From NCBI GenBank assembly GCA_025769875.1, contig JAGFNK010000200.1:1-64000 (forward strand): DNA of 64,000 nt, written 5' to 3'. Below the pieces are notes generated by a model. That model made no database searches, had not been told where the DNA came from, and saw only the letters and a list, made by a program, of their open reading frames with translations. The position numbers were made by a program, and so were the translations under genes. The stretch is from Russula earlei (taxonomy: Eukaryota > Basidiomycota > Agaricomycetes > Russulales > Russulaceae). Shown here one piece after another: positions 9,620 through 20,290 of this stretch (within the stretch, counting starts at the first letter, position 1; the number at the start of each line of letters is the position of its first letter).

Positions 9620-12600
9620 TCAGTTGTGATTTCCAATCAAGATGACATGACTGACTCGGGTCAGCGGTTTCATCACCAGGATCTGGTGGTCCCAGTCTCG
9701 GTAAATAGCATGGTAGATGTCGCGATTTCCTGGCACTATCGTTACTTCTTTCTGTGTCTCCAATGACCACAGAGTTGCACCGAAATCTGGGTAACGTGCG
9801 AAAGGGTTCGGAAGAGATGTCGGAGGCGCAAGATAGCGGTGAACAGCTAGGAATAGCTTTTCTTCACTATCCTGTATAAGGAATATTGCGTGGACAATTC
9901 CCGGAACCAGGGAATCAGCACTACCCGTGTCTTGGAAGAAAATGACACCATGTCTCTTTGACGTGCGATAAGTCATGTATTCACGGCCATAAATTGTCAC
10001 CCTGTCCTGGAAGTTGACTCCATCCTAAAAATTCCCCAATTCACATTGCAGATTGCTCTTGTACTTGTTCATTGCATCGTTAATAACGTCACTTAGTGGC
10101 CTTAATCTTGGTGTAGCCACCTTTGAGGATTCATCTATGCGGCTGTCATCTCCCTGTCCCAAAGTATCTTAGTTGAGTGCGTACCTGTTTTCTTACTGCC
10201 GAATGGACATTCCCTGATTGCGATGCTATCTTTCCATGCATCCAGACAGCGTAAACGTTGAATAGTTGCCTGCATCGTCGACGTGGCAGAGAAGGCTGCA
10301 AACATACCCTTCTCCATTTCGCCTTTGTTTCTCGTAAGTGTGTTGCAACTGAAGGAAAGGAGTCTCACGTACCTGGCTTATTGTTCGTGTTTGAGCGCTG
10401 CAAATCACCTATGACCCTTTCGAACGGAAACATCCACCAGCCCTGAACAGGGCCATATAAACGAAGGTAATTGCCGACAAGGAGGGCATTGAGATGGTTG
10501 GGGCGGAAACGCTGGGTGGGTCGGAGCTCCCTCAGCATTTTAAGGTAATTTTTCATGGTCTTCTTATATTCTTCGATGTGCTTGGCTGATATATGTTGAG
10601 ATGTTGCCCATCTGATCGCAGTGGCGAGTAGGAAAGTACTCTGCACCAGTTTCGCCCTGTATTTGTCCACCTGTGCCCCTGATGCATGTTGCAGTGTCTC
10701 AATTCAAAGCAGCGACACTGGTATGTCGAACTCGAAGCACGATCTCCATTCATCAGCCTTCAGCTTACCATGTGATACCTGCCCTAAATTAGTAGGAGGG
10801 GCTGCGTGCCAGCAAGGGCATGTAGTAGCCACTATGTCATCCCGAATAACCTTCAAGTCGTTCGGAGAAATCCCCACTCCTTGCAATGTCTTCAAACCCC
10901 TCTGTCCTTTAGTGATCTCCTTTACGATGCCTTCGCCAACAATGTCCGAGACAGAAGAGCTCACCCGATTTGAGAGGGATTCCTAAATCACTCCCCTGTT
11001 AAGGCTCCAAAGTGCCTTAAATAAGATCAATGGTCGCGTCTATAAACACGTCCTACCAATGCAGATATGCTTGAGTCAAGCAAGCAATACTCGTGGAGGG
11101 GAAGGAGTGTTAGATCCTTCTAGAGTATGACAACAAGATGAGAGGGGCTCTGCAGACGGGGTAGGAGTCAACTGTTTGGGATTGGCAAACTAAGTCGAGC
11201 TTAGGGCTCAACTGTTACGACTGGGGGCTTTTATATAGCCCTACAGGGATAAGGTTTGTACTACTGTAGTACTAGTCGGTGCTATAGAAGCAAAACATGG
11301 CTCATAGAAGCGAGGTTGCTTCTATGTAAACGATCTCGGTGCTGGAAGCATTAAGTGCTTCCCCAATCAAGGAATCGACGTACATGGCGGTACAGGAACA
11401 TCTGGGACAGAAGCAATGCTACTCATTGCTTCTTCAGTACATCTTCTGAAAGATACGATCAACGCGCTCCGAATGTGATATCAAGGAACATAAACAATCA
11501 AGATCTGACGCACGCATAATGCAAACGGTGCAGTCCATAGTTCAGGTGTTCCGGCATCTTCCGGACCCCAAACCACTCGGTAACATCCCCCATATGAGCA
11601 TATGTAGTGAGATACGAGTATGTCTCATACCTTAATGCACTTGATTAGATCTTCTTTACAGGGCTCACCAGACTGCTTCACGCCAACACCCCTTTCATCA
11701 GAAAGGACCTTCAGCACGTCAACCGATAACGTCGTCAGATCAACAGACTCGGGCCTGGTATGCAATAGCATCTTTCTTGTGGCTTCTAAGTCTGACGTTG
11801 CCTTCGCAAGTTTTGGCTTGCATGTTCCTGCCGAGTCCATCCTGAGCACTGTTCGTGCATGGTATTGCAATAAGCCGATGAAGAAGAGGTGCATGCAGTC
11901 CACAGGGACCATGGTGGTAGGGTCCCAGTATTCTAGTTCCATCAGGACTGAGTGACGCACGCCAGTTTTGCTGTATAGCCGCTTCCGTTCCTTCTGTGAC
12001 TGTTGCATTCCGCCATTTCTGGGCATCGTCTTGAACCTCCTGAATAGTGCGCACGCTCCATGAGTCCGGATCCTCCTCTTTTGTGGTATTCCTATCAATG
12101 AAGTTTGAAATACCCATGATCTTCCGAGCCATTGGCAGGTCATTTACTGAGGGGGCAATTGCTGAGCAGACAAGTCGGCCATAAGGATAATCGTGCATCT
12201 TGTATATTTCTCCATGTGCCCAGGATTCCTTCATGACTTCGACGAGGGGACGTAAGAACTGGTCGATTTCCTTGCCTGAAGGCTCGCGAGGCCCAGGGAT
12301 GATGCCAACAAGGCAGAGGTTTTCGTGTTTATGCCGCATGTCTGGTGGCAATAGGAGGCAGGACAGGACTATGGAACCCACAGATGCGACCTTCCCAGCG
12401 ATCTTATTATGATATGGGTTGAAGAAATCCATGGAGAGACACCACAATAGGCAAAGTTCATCATGTTGTCCACCAGAGAGGAAAGGTATGCCATCTGGCC
12501 CTTTCAGTGCCCTGACGCCATCTGCGATGACGATATCATCAACAGTCCCAGTGTGCACGCGCTCTCGAGATCATTTAAGCGCAGCCTCTACCCCCGGTCT

Positions 12601-13960
12601 GGACAACAGGCGTGCTACAAAGTCATGGAAGTCTTGCATAACGAAGGGACGCTTAGGTACGCCAATGCTCTTCCCATCCAGTGTTGACCCCACTCTGAGG
12701 AGGTCAAATCTACCTCGAACTTGACATGGCTCGCTGGTGCAATCATATGGATAAACTGCGATTCCATCTTCATCTTGTGAAGGATACATGGAGCTACATG
12801 CTGGGCAGCATGCATACGTGATAGTCTTCGGGACTCCAAGCAATTTCCGAGCAACCCTGATGTCGCTTGGAAAGGTTTGGAGGATCTGCTCGTCGGTATT
12901 TGACAAGCTGGCCCTTGACTTTCTGAAGACCTCCTTAAGTGATTTGAGTCTGATGTTGCTCAACTTTTGAGTTGAGTGGTCCAGAGTGTCCTGGACAAGC
13001 AGTTCAAACAGACTTCGCAGTAGGAGTGAGTCACATTCTGCCAAGCTGCGAATGAATTCATCTGTTGCTAATGTCAGTGTGTGCGTATGTCCACAGCTGA
13101 GATCCTCACTCGGCGGTTCTGCACCAATTATCCTCCATGTTGAGACCAACTTGCCTGTGTCAGCAAGTAGTACTCCTTTCAAGTCGTTCACATCCTCAAT
13201 ATTCTTCTGTAAGTACATCTTCAGGCCTTCCTTCATGGTCATTCCTAGTGAACCAACTGGACACCAGAGCGTATTGATGGCCGCCAATGTTGTCTCCATG
13301 TTTGTTCGGTGCGTTTTGATCATGTTAAGCAATGCTCTGGTAGGTGGTGATGCCAGGGCTTGACTTTTCAATGACAGCGTGGCCTGGCTTTGAGAAATGG
13401 CCCTCTTCTCCAGCTCAACCAAGGAATTCAGTGTTTTGGGGTCAGAAGTCATAAGTGATATTCGTCCTGGGGTGCTAATTTGACGGCATCTCACATGCCC
13501 CTGGCGTGATCCCACATTGCGTGTGGTCCCCAACTCGTCAATGTGTGGCGATGATCCAGAAATTGTTTTGGATTGTTCAAACAGGTCATTCTGGACGCAT
13601 ATGCGATGATCTGTGTTCAGCATTGGGCTGTCACAAGTTTAATCAGACATGCTACGTAAGGAATATCAAAGTTGACAGCATGCCTTATTAAGATTGTGAT
13701 AAGATTGTGAGGCATCAAATTCCCCATGACGCTTTTTGGTCTTATTGTCGACAAGTTTGCCTGTTGCAGCCAAAGTAAGCACAGTAGCAGGCAGGCATGA
13801 TGGCGATTCTATGGTGTAATGCACCTCCATATGGTGGGTTTTAACTGCCAAATATGAAGCCGTTCCTCAGCGCTATCCCTTCTTGAACAAATTGATGCCT
13901 TGTACATCAATTTTTGTGGCGATCTTGTTTCATGGGTCTCAGTTCTGCATGTCATGTACC
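9620..13960 (-). pseudogene. CACTA (En/Spm) tnp2-family transposase, degenerate
   Basis: Minus-strand exons follow the tnp2 layout of basidiomycete CACTA elements. First is a long N-terminal region (about 13850-12574) with a Cys pattern in YACCPACSSMYP. Next comes LWCLSMDFFNPYHNKIAGK with SVGSIVLSCLLLPPDMRHK and LVGIIPGPREPSGKEIDQFL. Then, in a second frame, KTGVRHSVLMELEYWDPTT and VDCMHLFFIGLLQYHART. After an intron come HGKLKADEWRSCFEFDIP, RFRPNHLNALLVGNYLRLYG and GWWMFPFERVIGDLQRSNTN, then a C-terminal domain ending VILIGNHN at 9620. Tnp2 proteins catalyse cut-and-paste transposition in the nucleus. An in-frame TGA (12571-12573) and a frame change near 11985 break the gene. A solo LTR lies in one intron. 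I could not identify the terminal CACTA repeats. Confidence 0.85.
10997..11585 (-). mobile_element. solo LTR of the 57.7-kb gypsy family inside a tnp2 intron
   Basis: It begins TGTTAAGGCTCCAAAG and ends CCACTCGGTAACA on the plus strand; the sense strand is minus. TCCCC flanks both sides (10992-10996 and 11586-11590), an exact 5-bp target duplication. It is a close relative of the 5' LTR at 57710-58299 and keeps the self-primer word (TAAGTCGAGCTT, 11191-11202). The flanking bases make a short intron of the tnp2 gene (GTATGAGACATACTCG ... GGGGAGTGATTTAG), so insertion spared the exons. Confidence 0.9.
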
Positions 13961-14258
13961 CTAATGGGCTTCGTTGTTTCCTCTTTATCCTCTTGATGCT
14001 CATTTTCTTTTCTTATTCTCTCTAACAAATGACCAGTAACCAGGGATCATCGCAGCCCTACAACACTTCTATTGCATTACGTTTTGTCCCTTGTTCTTTG
14101 TGAGTGGTTGTATTTCTGAGCTTCAACAACAAACCAGGTAGGCGACGCTATTTAAAATATCAGTACTTCTCACATTAATTACTATCTTTCCCCATGCCTT
14201 GCATATGTCCTCGCTGCCATCATCGCCACTTCCTCCCTCACTTCTCGCTGGGAACAAT

Positions 14259-15090
14259 TGTTACGAACCAAGGCCAAGTCCTGGCCAAAGATTGTCCCAT
14301 TTTACTCAAGAAAAACCTCTCTCACTTTGCATTGCTGACTCCCTTCCATTTTCTGGGCTATCCCTCCTGCGGTACAAGATATTGCTATTGCAAAGGCACT
14401 ATAACACGACCAGGCACCAGTTTCCTAATCGGGTAATCATCGCGTGGCAGCCACATGGCCACTCAGCCACCATGGACCCGAAACAGCGGCACAAACTCTT
14501 AGAAACTGTTGCATAAATCATCTGACGTCATCAAGGCTCCAATGACATCATGGCTGACTGAGCGACTCCACAGTGACCTCATAGGCTCACTAAGCGCTCC
14601 ACAGTGACATCATAATGATGTCATCGCTCCACAATGATCAGTAATGCGCTCAGTAAGCCTGAAAGGTGACACAAGCAAGTTTATGCCTCTGTAGTCCTAT
14701 TGGATGGTACAAAAGAATCTAGAATAGTCCCAGTGCTTTGTAATCGACCCTGTACACTGTATATAAACCCCAATGAAGCATGGCAGTCGTCAGACTGTCC
14801 ATTTGTGATACTCTCCTCTTCCTGGGTACTCCCCTGCGACCGCTCAGTCTAAAGACTCCTCCTCGTCCTCAAGGTACTCTTCTACGACCACCTTGTTTAA
14901 AGGTCCCCTCGCTGCACTGGCTACTAACTCTTCGCCTCTGCCTCCAGTTACACGTACCAGTCCCCATCTGGTATATCTTAATCATTTGGCTCGTCCTCTT
15001 GTTCAACGCCGCCTACGCCGCGTACCATCTGTTCCGACCCTTGCCCACCTGCTCCTGAGTCCACACGGATCAGCAGTACGTGTCTTGACA
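14259..15090 (+). mobile_element. solo LTR, family LTR-2, with target duplication ACAAT
   Basis: It begins TGTTACGAACCAAGGCC and ends GTACGTGTCTTGACA. ACAAT lies on both sides (14254-14258 and 15091-15095). A near-identical copy lies at 52536-53365. Features visible inside are a CRE-type palindrome TGACGTCA (14523-14530), several TGACATCA-like words, and a TATA box (TGTATATAAACC near 14757) followed by CAGACTGTCCATTTG. No internal retroelement sequence remains. Confidence 0.9.
14523..14530. promoter_or_regulatory. CRE/ATF-type palindrome in LTR-2
   Basis: TGACGTCA is the consensus site for CREB/ATF-type bZIP factors. It is conserved in the second LTR-2 copy at 52801-52808. It lies about 230 bp upstream of the putative TATA box, so a role as upstream activating site is inferred. 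Confidence 0.4.
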
Positions 15091-15094
15091 ACAA

Positions 15095-15725
15095 TGAGAT
15101 GCCAATTCAGTCCAGAGTTGGCTCCTCCACTGCCTCATGCCATGATGCATGTGTTCCCGACATCGGAAAATAGTCACGCCAGTGGAATGTCCATCTCCGC
15201 ACCTCCATCACCACTGACGCCAACAACGCCATCTTCACCACTCATACCCAAGCCCTCAGGAGAGGTCAGTCGTGTTGGACGTGGGGGATATGCACTCAAG
15301 AATGTCCTTGAGCAAGAGCACGGATGGGAAAGTGGACTCTACCCTAAAATTAGAGTATAACCAACTTGTGCAGGGCGCAATTATCATGCTCAAATCTTTT
15401 CAGGAGAGAGTATGCTCTCTGGCAGACACATATTTGGACACATCAGTTCCATATTCCCTTCAAATCAAGGACAAACTTATGCTTCTCTGTGAACTGGTGC
15501 GATATTTTGTCAATTGTTCAATGTAAAATTGATCATGTCAGGCAGGCTTCCACAGAATTTCCAATACTCCTCAAGTTTGAGAACAACTGGGTAGTACATG
15601 ACTATCTACGTGTCTATTTGAAGAACAGCACCCAGAAAGCCAGAAAGAATCAGCAGGATAAGGATAAGGAGCTTGCAGCTGCTGCCAAGGGCAAAGGTAG
15701 AGGTGTGTACACTGGCAACTCCTAG
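15095..15725 (+). pseudogene. conserved fungal gene of unknown function, interrupted by LTR-2 and frameshifted
   Basis: Downstream of the solo LTR one frame reads MRCQFSPELAPPLPHAMM, a Pro/Ser-rich linker, then VGRGGYALKNVLEQEHGW. The next segment lies in another frame: YNQLVQGAIIMLKSFQERV and DTSVPYSLQIKDKLMLL. After an apparent intron comes FPILLKFENNWVVHDYLRVY with a Lys/Ala-rich tail to about 15725. I recall the GGYAL and F.P....FE..W.V.D.L..YL patterns from uncharacterised Agaricomycete proteins. The frame change near 15350 and the LTR at its 5' side make it a pseudogene. The original 5' end probably lies just left of the LTR (about 14194-14258). Confidence 0.5.
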
Positions 15726-15962
15726 AGTCCATGATTCTAATCGCCCGCTCAATCAGCCAATTGACTGGCAAGAGCTTTGCTGTATTGCAACAGACTTATT
15801 AGTCTGGAAGTCATCGCACACCTACCTTTGGCCTATGTCAGATCGACCAATGCGAATTTTATTATCTGGCAGCTCGTTTCGATTATCTTGCTTAGATCTT
15901 ATCATACACAGGGAAGACTGCCCCGTTGTGACGACTGCCCCTGCCTGATTTGGATCTGAGCC

Positions 15963-16008
15963 CGTGGCTCGAGTGGGCTCGAGCGGCTAACTAGCCCACT
16001 TAGCCACG
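15963..16008. repeat. imperfect inverted repeat (hairpin)
   Basis: CGTGGCTCGAGTGGGCT pairs with AGCCCACTTAGCCACG with one mismatch. The surrounding bases are rich in GGCTCG words. Similar GGCTCG-rich inverted words occur at 38630-38730. Function unknown. Confidence 0.5.
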
Positions 16009-16175
16009 AGCCAATCAGTGGCTCGGCTCACTCAATTCTATTCGGCTTGAGTGCATAACTCAGAAAGCATGGCAGGAACATATGAGCGGGCAGGAGCTCA
16101 ATACATAAATCCCGCCCCCACCGTTTTTTGTTCACATCTCCTCGCAGCTCTCCATTTCGAGGTCCCTTCTCAGAC

Positions 16176-16868
16176 ATGTCCGAAGCCAAAGAAATTCTTG
16201 TTCACAGACGCAGTGGTTTTATGTCCGCGTCATGGTCCCCGTTTGGCAGAAGCGGCCAAAAGACTTATCATCATAAGCCTTTGACTTGGACTTGGAGATA
16301 CAACGAAAGGCTGCAGCGTCATCACACATCTGTCCCACTGCATTCCTTGCCAGGAGGTGGCAGGAGCATCACCTCGCAGCTACAATGGATGACGAAGAAA
16401 AGTCTGAAGAAGAAAAGTCGCTGGACTCTGCATATCAAGCCCATGACCACGCCGCTTCTTGTCCTTTCCAGGGAAAGGATTGATCGTCTCGAACAGGAGC
16501 GGGACGACTTCCTCAAAGAGCTCAGCGGCGCTGCAGTCAGGAACTCGGAAATGCGCGAATGAAGCTGAAGGAGAGCCTTGATGTGTGCAACGAACTACAG
16601 CGTGCCCTTGTGGATCGTGCCGTCAATCAGCCACGCAAGACTGTGGGATGCACTCCCGCCTCCCCATCATGCTCATCCGGACAGCATAAATGCCTGCGCC
16701 TCGCTGACCATCGCTCATCAAGACTCCTCAACCCCACTATGTCATGCAGAGCGGGACGTCATTGCCATTGACTGCGAATCTGAGCAGGATGTACCATATG
16801 TCCCCCCTCCACTCTCACCTATTTCTATGACTCATCGCTGCTCTGACTCCAGGACTTCACAGGATTGA
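16176..16868 (+). pseudogene. degenerate tandem paralogue of the H3-tail-like coiled-coil gene
   Basis: Shifting frames match the gene at 17966-18427. MDDEEKSEEEKSLDSAYQAH aligns with the acidic segment of that protein, RIDRLEQERDDFLKELSG with its RIDHLGEERDEAFKEL, and DVIAIDCESEQDVPYVPP with its DIIYIDCEPN end. The frame changes inside FQGK/RIDRL and again after 16560. Unlike its partner it does not begin with a histone-like tail (MSEAKEI instead). It is an inactive copy from a local tandem duplication. Confidence 0.6.
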
Positions 16869-17194
16869 TATATGATATAGCATGTACCATAGCAGGTTGT
16901 TCATGACAATGTCAATATGTTCCATGGTTTGATACAGTCCTCGTAGATTTACTATGATATGACGCTTCAAACTTAATACATGCCATTGATATGAACTCCT
17001 TGCACTTGGCACTATGGCCGGCAAAAGCGTACGACATCACTGGGATCATAGATCTGCCTCAGGGCTGGCCGAACGACAAGCATTCCTGACCAGATTCACA
17101 AAACTCTTTACATACATGAGCACGCCAGATCCAGCATTTTGCCAGGAGAATTTTGCATGAAAGCGCATATCTCCGTCATCGGGGCAATTATCGC

Positions 17195-17360
17195 TGCATG
17201 TGATAGGGCAATTATTGCCGCATGGTGATAGGGCACTTATGGCCCGTCATTCTCCAGTTTGCACAGGCCGTGTAGTGGACAGATACTTAACCTTGCACTC
17301 ACGAATCAGGTCTCCCCTTTGTTCCACCACTGAGTCAGTGATCGTTCATATTTTGTTTGG
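17195..17360 (+). repeat. 3' flank of tandem duplication, unit 1
   Basis: The words GGCCGTGTAGTGGACAGATAC and CTTAACCTTGCACTCACGAA followed by TCTCCCCTTTGTTCCACC match the flank of the second unit at 18840-18935. The whole gene-plus-flank block was therefore duplicated head to tail. Confidence 0.5.
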
Positions 17361-17965
17361 AATCCGAATTTGTATCTCACAGTGCGTACATCGTGTTTCA
17401 GAGGTGGTCACTGGCTAAATAGCGACGTAATGTGCTCAGGCTTCTGAGGACGGTAGTCTGCTGGGGTGGTATGTAGTGGTCATCGCTGTGGCTAAGTGGA
17501 TGTCTCATGTTTCCCAGTTCTCCCCTTCTCCTGGGTCCATATAATTGCGGCCTCACAACCCCGTGTTATTTATTTATTTGCTTGCCATTTCATACCTTAA
17601 TGAGCAGGATGTTGTAAACTTATGTCTCATTGCTGATATCGATATGTGTTTTACATATATGTGCATATGTGTTGCGTTGCACATGTGAATGGGGGGGGTA
17701 TATTGGTTGACCCCACAAGAACATACGTACCTCCTCATGCTGGCACTCTGATCTTCCCTGGACTCACTCTCCTCTCTCTCTCCCACAGTTGCTCGCTTGC
17801 ATCTTCCCTCTCTCCCTCCATGCGTGCAGATCATACCTATTTCCTAAAAAGGAGGCCCCTGCATTTCAATAAGCATATTCCCGACAGGCAGGAGAGTTGA
17901 GCAGGCACAACATAATTCCGCGATTCCCTTTTTCTTTTGTCTTGTCTTTCACTCAGCTCTTATAC

Positions 17966-18427
17966 ATGGCCAGAACCAAACAGACTGGTCGTCCTCCCCC
18001 TCCAGTCCTACGTTGGACTTACAACCAGACTCGTCGCATCATCACACATGGCCAACAATGTCATGTGTGCCGCCACTTGCAGTTCCATCTCGACGATCAC
18101 AAGGACGACGAGTCAATGGCCTGCGCATGGGAAGCCCGTGACCACACGGAGGCTCAGCCTTTCCAGCAACGGATTGATCATCTTGGAGAGGAGCGCGATG
18201 AAGCTTTCAAAGAGCTCACCACTCTCCGCCAGGAGTTTGATGGTGTGCTGAGGGAACTCCAAGGTGTGCAGCAGGATCTCGACCGGCTGCATGAGGCTGT
18301 GGACCCCGCTCCCACATCAGCATCAAGCTCATCCCGGCAGCGTAAATGCGCGTGCCTCCAGACCATCGCCTCTCCTCAAGGCCCTGCTGAGCAGGACATT
18401 ATCTACATTGACTGCGAACCCAACTAG
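17966..18427 (+). CDS. coiled-coil protein with a histone H3-like N-terminus
   Basis: The 153-residue ORF starts at 17966 with MARTKQTGRPPPP. The first seven residues equal those of histone H3 and position 8 (R in H3) is displaced by one Gly substitution only (H3: ARTKQTAR). An upstream in-frame ATG at 17897 would hide this tail; I prefer 17966 because the H3-like start is exact. Next come CHVCRHLQFHLDDHKDDE (Cys/His pair), then a heptad-rich helix (RIDHLGEERDEAFKELTTLR, VLRELQGVQQDLDRLHEAV), a Ser/Ala linker and a DIIYIDCEPN end. The stop codon falls where the upstream paralogue reads on (CAG in the copy), so about 20 residues may have been lost. If exposed, an H3-like tail could bind H3K4 readers or be modified; this is inference. 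No introns. Confidence 0.6.
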   Translation: MARTKQTGRPPPPVLRWTYNQTRRIITHGQQCHVCRHLQFHLDDHKDDESMACAWEARDHTEAQPFQQRIDHLGEERDEAFKELTTLRQEFDGVLRELQGVQQDLDRLHEAVDPAPTSASSSSRQRKCACLQTIASPQGPAEQDIIYIDCEPN

Positions 18428-18784
18428 GATGTCCTGTATGTCCCCATTCCTCTTATTGTCGCTGTGACACATTACCCATAGTTATCATTTTTCATCCTTA
18501 CCACCCATCGCGTGCTTGCGCACAGACCGTATGACGTGTCGAAGTCGCGCGTGCCTGTATGCACACACATGCCGAGGCTGCACCTAGTGAACGGAAAGGG
18601 ACTTGATTCGCTCACATGGACATTTGCTTTACCTGTCATTAAAGAACACCGTCCATAGTTGAAATGTAGTTACCAGTGTGTACGTGTGCATGCGTGTACC
18701 TCGTAGCGGCCTTACTTGTACACTCAGATAGTTCGCCTTGGATCCTCAGTGTTTGTGCCCCACAGTGAGACACTGAAATAATCT

Positions 18785-18960
18785 TATTATATTAGACTTG
18801 GGACTTGCTGCAATAATTCCTTCCTGTGGCCACTTCGGCCCATGACTCCGGCTCGTAGCGGCCATGTAGTAGACAGATACTTAACTCGCCACCTATGAAC
18901 ATTTCCCCTTTTTGCGTTCCACCTGGTTATACTCAATTGCGTATGTTGGAACGAAGTATG
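18785..18960 (+). repeat. 3' flank of tandem duplication, unit 2
   Basis: GGCCATGTAGTAGACAGATAC, then CTTAACTCGCCACCTATGAA and TTTCCCCTTTTTGCGTTCCACC, match the segment near 17265-17330 with scattered substitutions. Together with the two coiled-coil genes it defines units of roughly 1.5 kb. Confidence 0.5.
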
Positions 18961-19000
18961 TCCCTCCGCATTCACTAATGTCCTCCAGGAAATATAGCAT

Positions 19001-19970
19001 ATGAATCAGCATTGTACTGTATCTCCAGAGGACATACCCGAGTTCCTAGCAACACAATGGATGAGTGTCAAGCAATTCAGGGACGCTGGTGAGTGAGCTT
19101 TTGAAGTTTCTAGCCTCAGATGTGATTTTCAACTTGCTCAGGCATATCATGTCGTAAGGGTCCGTTCACTAGGGAGGAGGTAGGACAAGTTCATGCCACA
19201 TTAGGGACATACAAGAAGGTGCACAATGCATTGGAATCATCATTTGTTTTGCTAACGCACTGCCGTTTAGGAAAATGACCTGGATGACGAGCAGTTGGAT
19301 GATCTCATATACTCTTCCCAGCCTACTAATGGGTTTTGGAGCCGCATCAGGTCAGTGTATACTCAAGTAATGCCGATATATGTGTTATATGTGTGCTTTA
19401 GCTCATGCCGTGCCCCAGAGGGGGGTCAAGTCCATCTTTTACCACATTCAGTGTGCGCATGATCCCCTTGCTAAAGCAGGGAAGTGGGGGGCTGTGGAGG
19501 ATGAGCAGCTGCGCAGGTGAGACATCTGTAGTCTCCACATGTTTCCTTTCTTATCTCCCTCCTCCCAACAGAGCTGTCCAGAAGAAAGGAAATGACTGGG
19601 TTGCCGTTGCAGAATTAGTGCAGCGCTCACCGGCCGACTGTAGTGACCGGTTTTGCCAACACACACAATATCAGGGCATCAGACGGAGAGGTATGTCTCC
19701 TGATATGTGTTCTATCAAGACCTTCTGACGCTGCATCTGTATGGAAAAGGAGCCTGGTCTTCAGAGGAGGAAGGCCAACTTCATCACGCAATTGAGGAGT
19801 TGGCCTGGGAAGGTAAATCGGACATGTCCGCTCGAGGATTTTGGGTTTCCATTTCAAAGGCCATGGGAGCGACCCGGACACCAAAGCAGTGTCAAAGCAA
19901 ATGGTCTATAATGGCACCCCATGTCAAAGAAATCCATTTCGCCTGCCTTGTTATGTTACATTCTCGATAG
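19001..19970 (+). CDS. REB1-type SANT/Myb DNA-binding protein, possibly frameshifted
   Basis: Exons: 19001-19088, 19142-19218, 19271-19350, 19402-19516, 19572-19690 and 19750-19970. The protein shows Myb/SANT modules as in REB1/TTF-I transcription-termination factors: KGPFTREEVGQVHATLGTY, GFWSRI, AVPQRGVKSIFYHIQCAHDP, GKWGAVEDEQLRRAV with KKGNDWVAVAELVQRSPADC and DRFCQH, then GAWSSEEEGQLHHAIEEL with WVSISKAMGATRTPKQCQSKW. Such proteins bind specific DNA in the nucleus (rDNA terminators, promoters). Joining exon 3 to exon 4 at the visible GT..AG sites puts AHAVPQR out of frame by one base, so either a base has been lost or splicing differs. The remaining splice sites fit. It is shorter than REB1, and the start is only the nearest ATG. 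Confidence 0.65.
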
Positions 19971-20290
19971 ATGTTATGTCTCCTCATAACATGGACCGTT
20001 GCAACGAGACAGCCGCTACCTTCCACAACAATCATGTTCGTTTTTCCATCTCCCCCCATCATTTGCCAGTCTATCGTAACACTCCTATAATTTGAGGTCC
20101 TATCCCATCGGACAAACGCATTGGTTGTATGCACAGTTTCTTGTACAGTGGATACTTAATGCCAGCATGAAAGAAGCCTGTAAATTTGGGATGACAACGA
20201 GGGGTTGTTATATCTGGACAGACAGAGGCATGGGGTTGGCTGAAACAGGGATCTTGCAGTAGTGGTTTATACCCTCCGATCACTGAGCAG

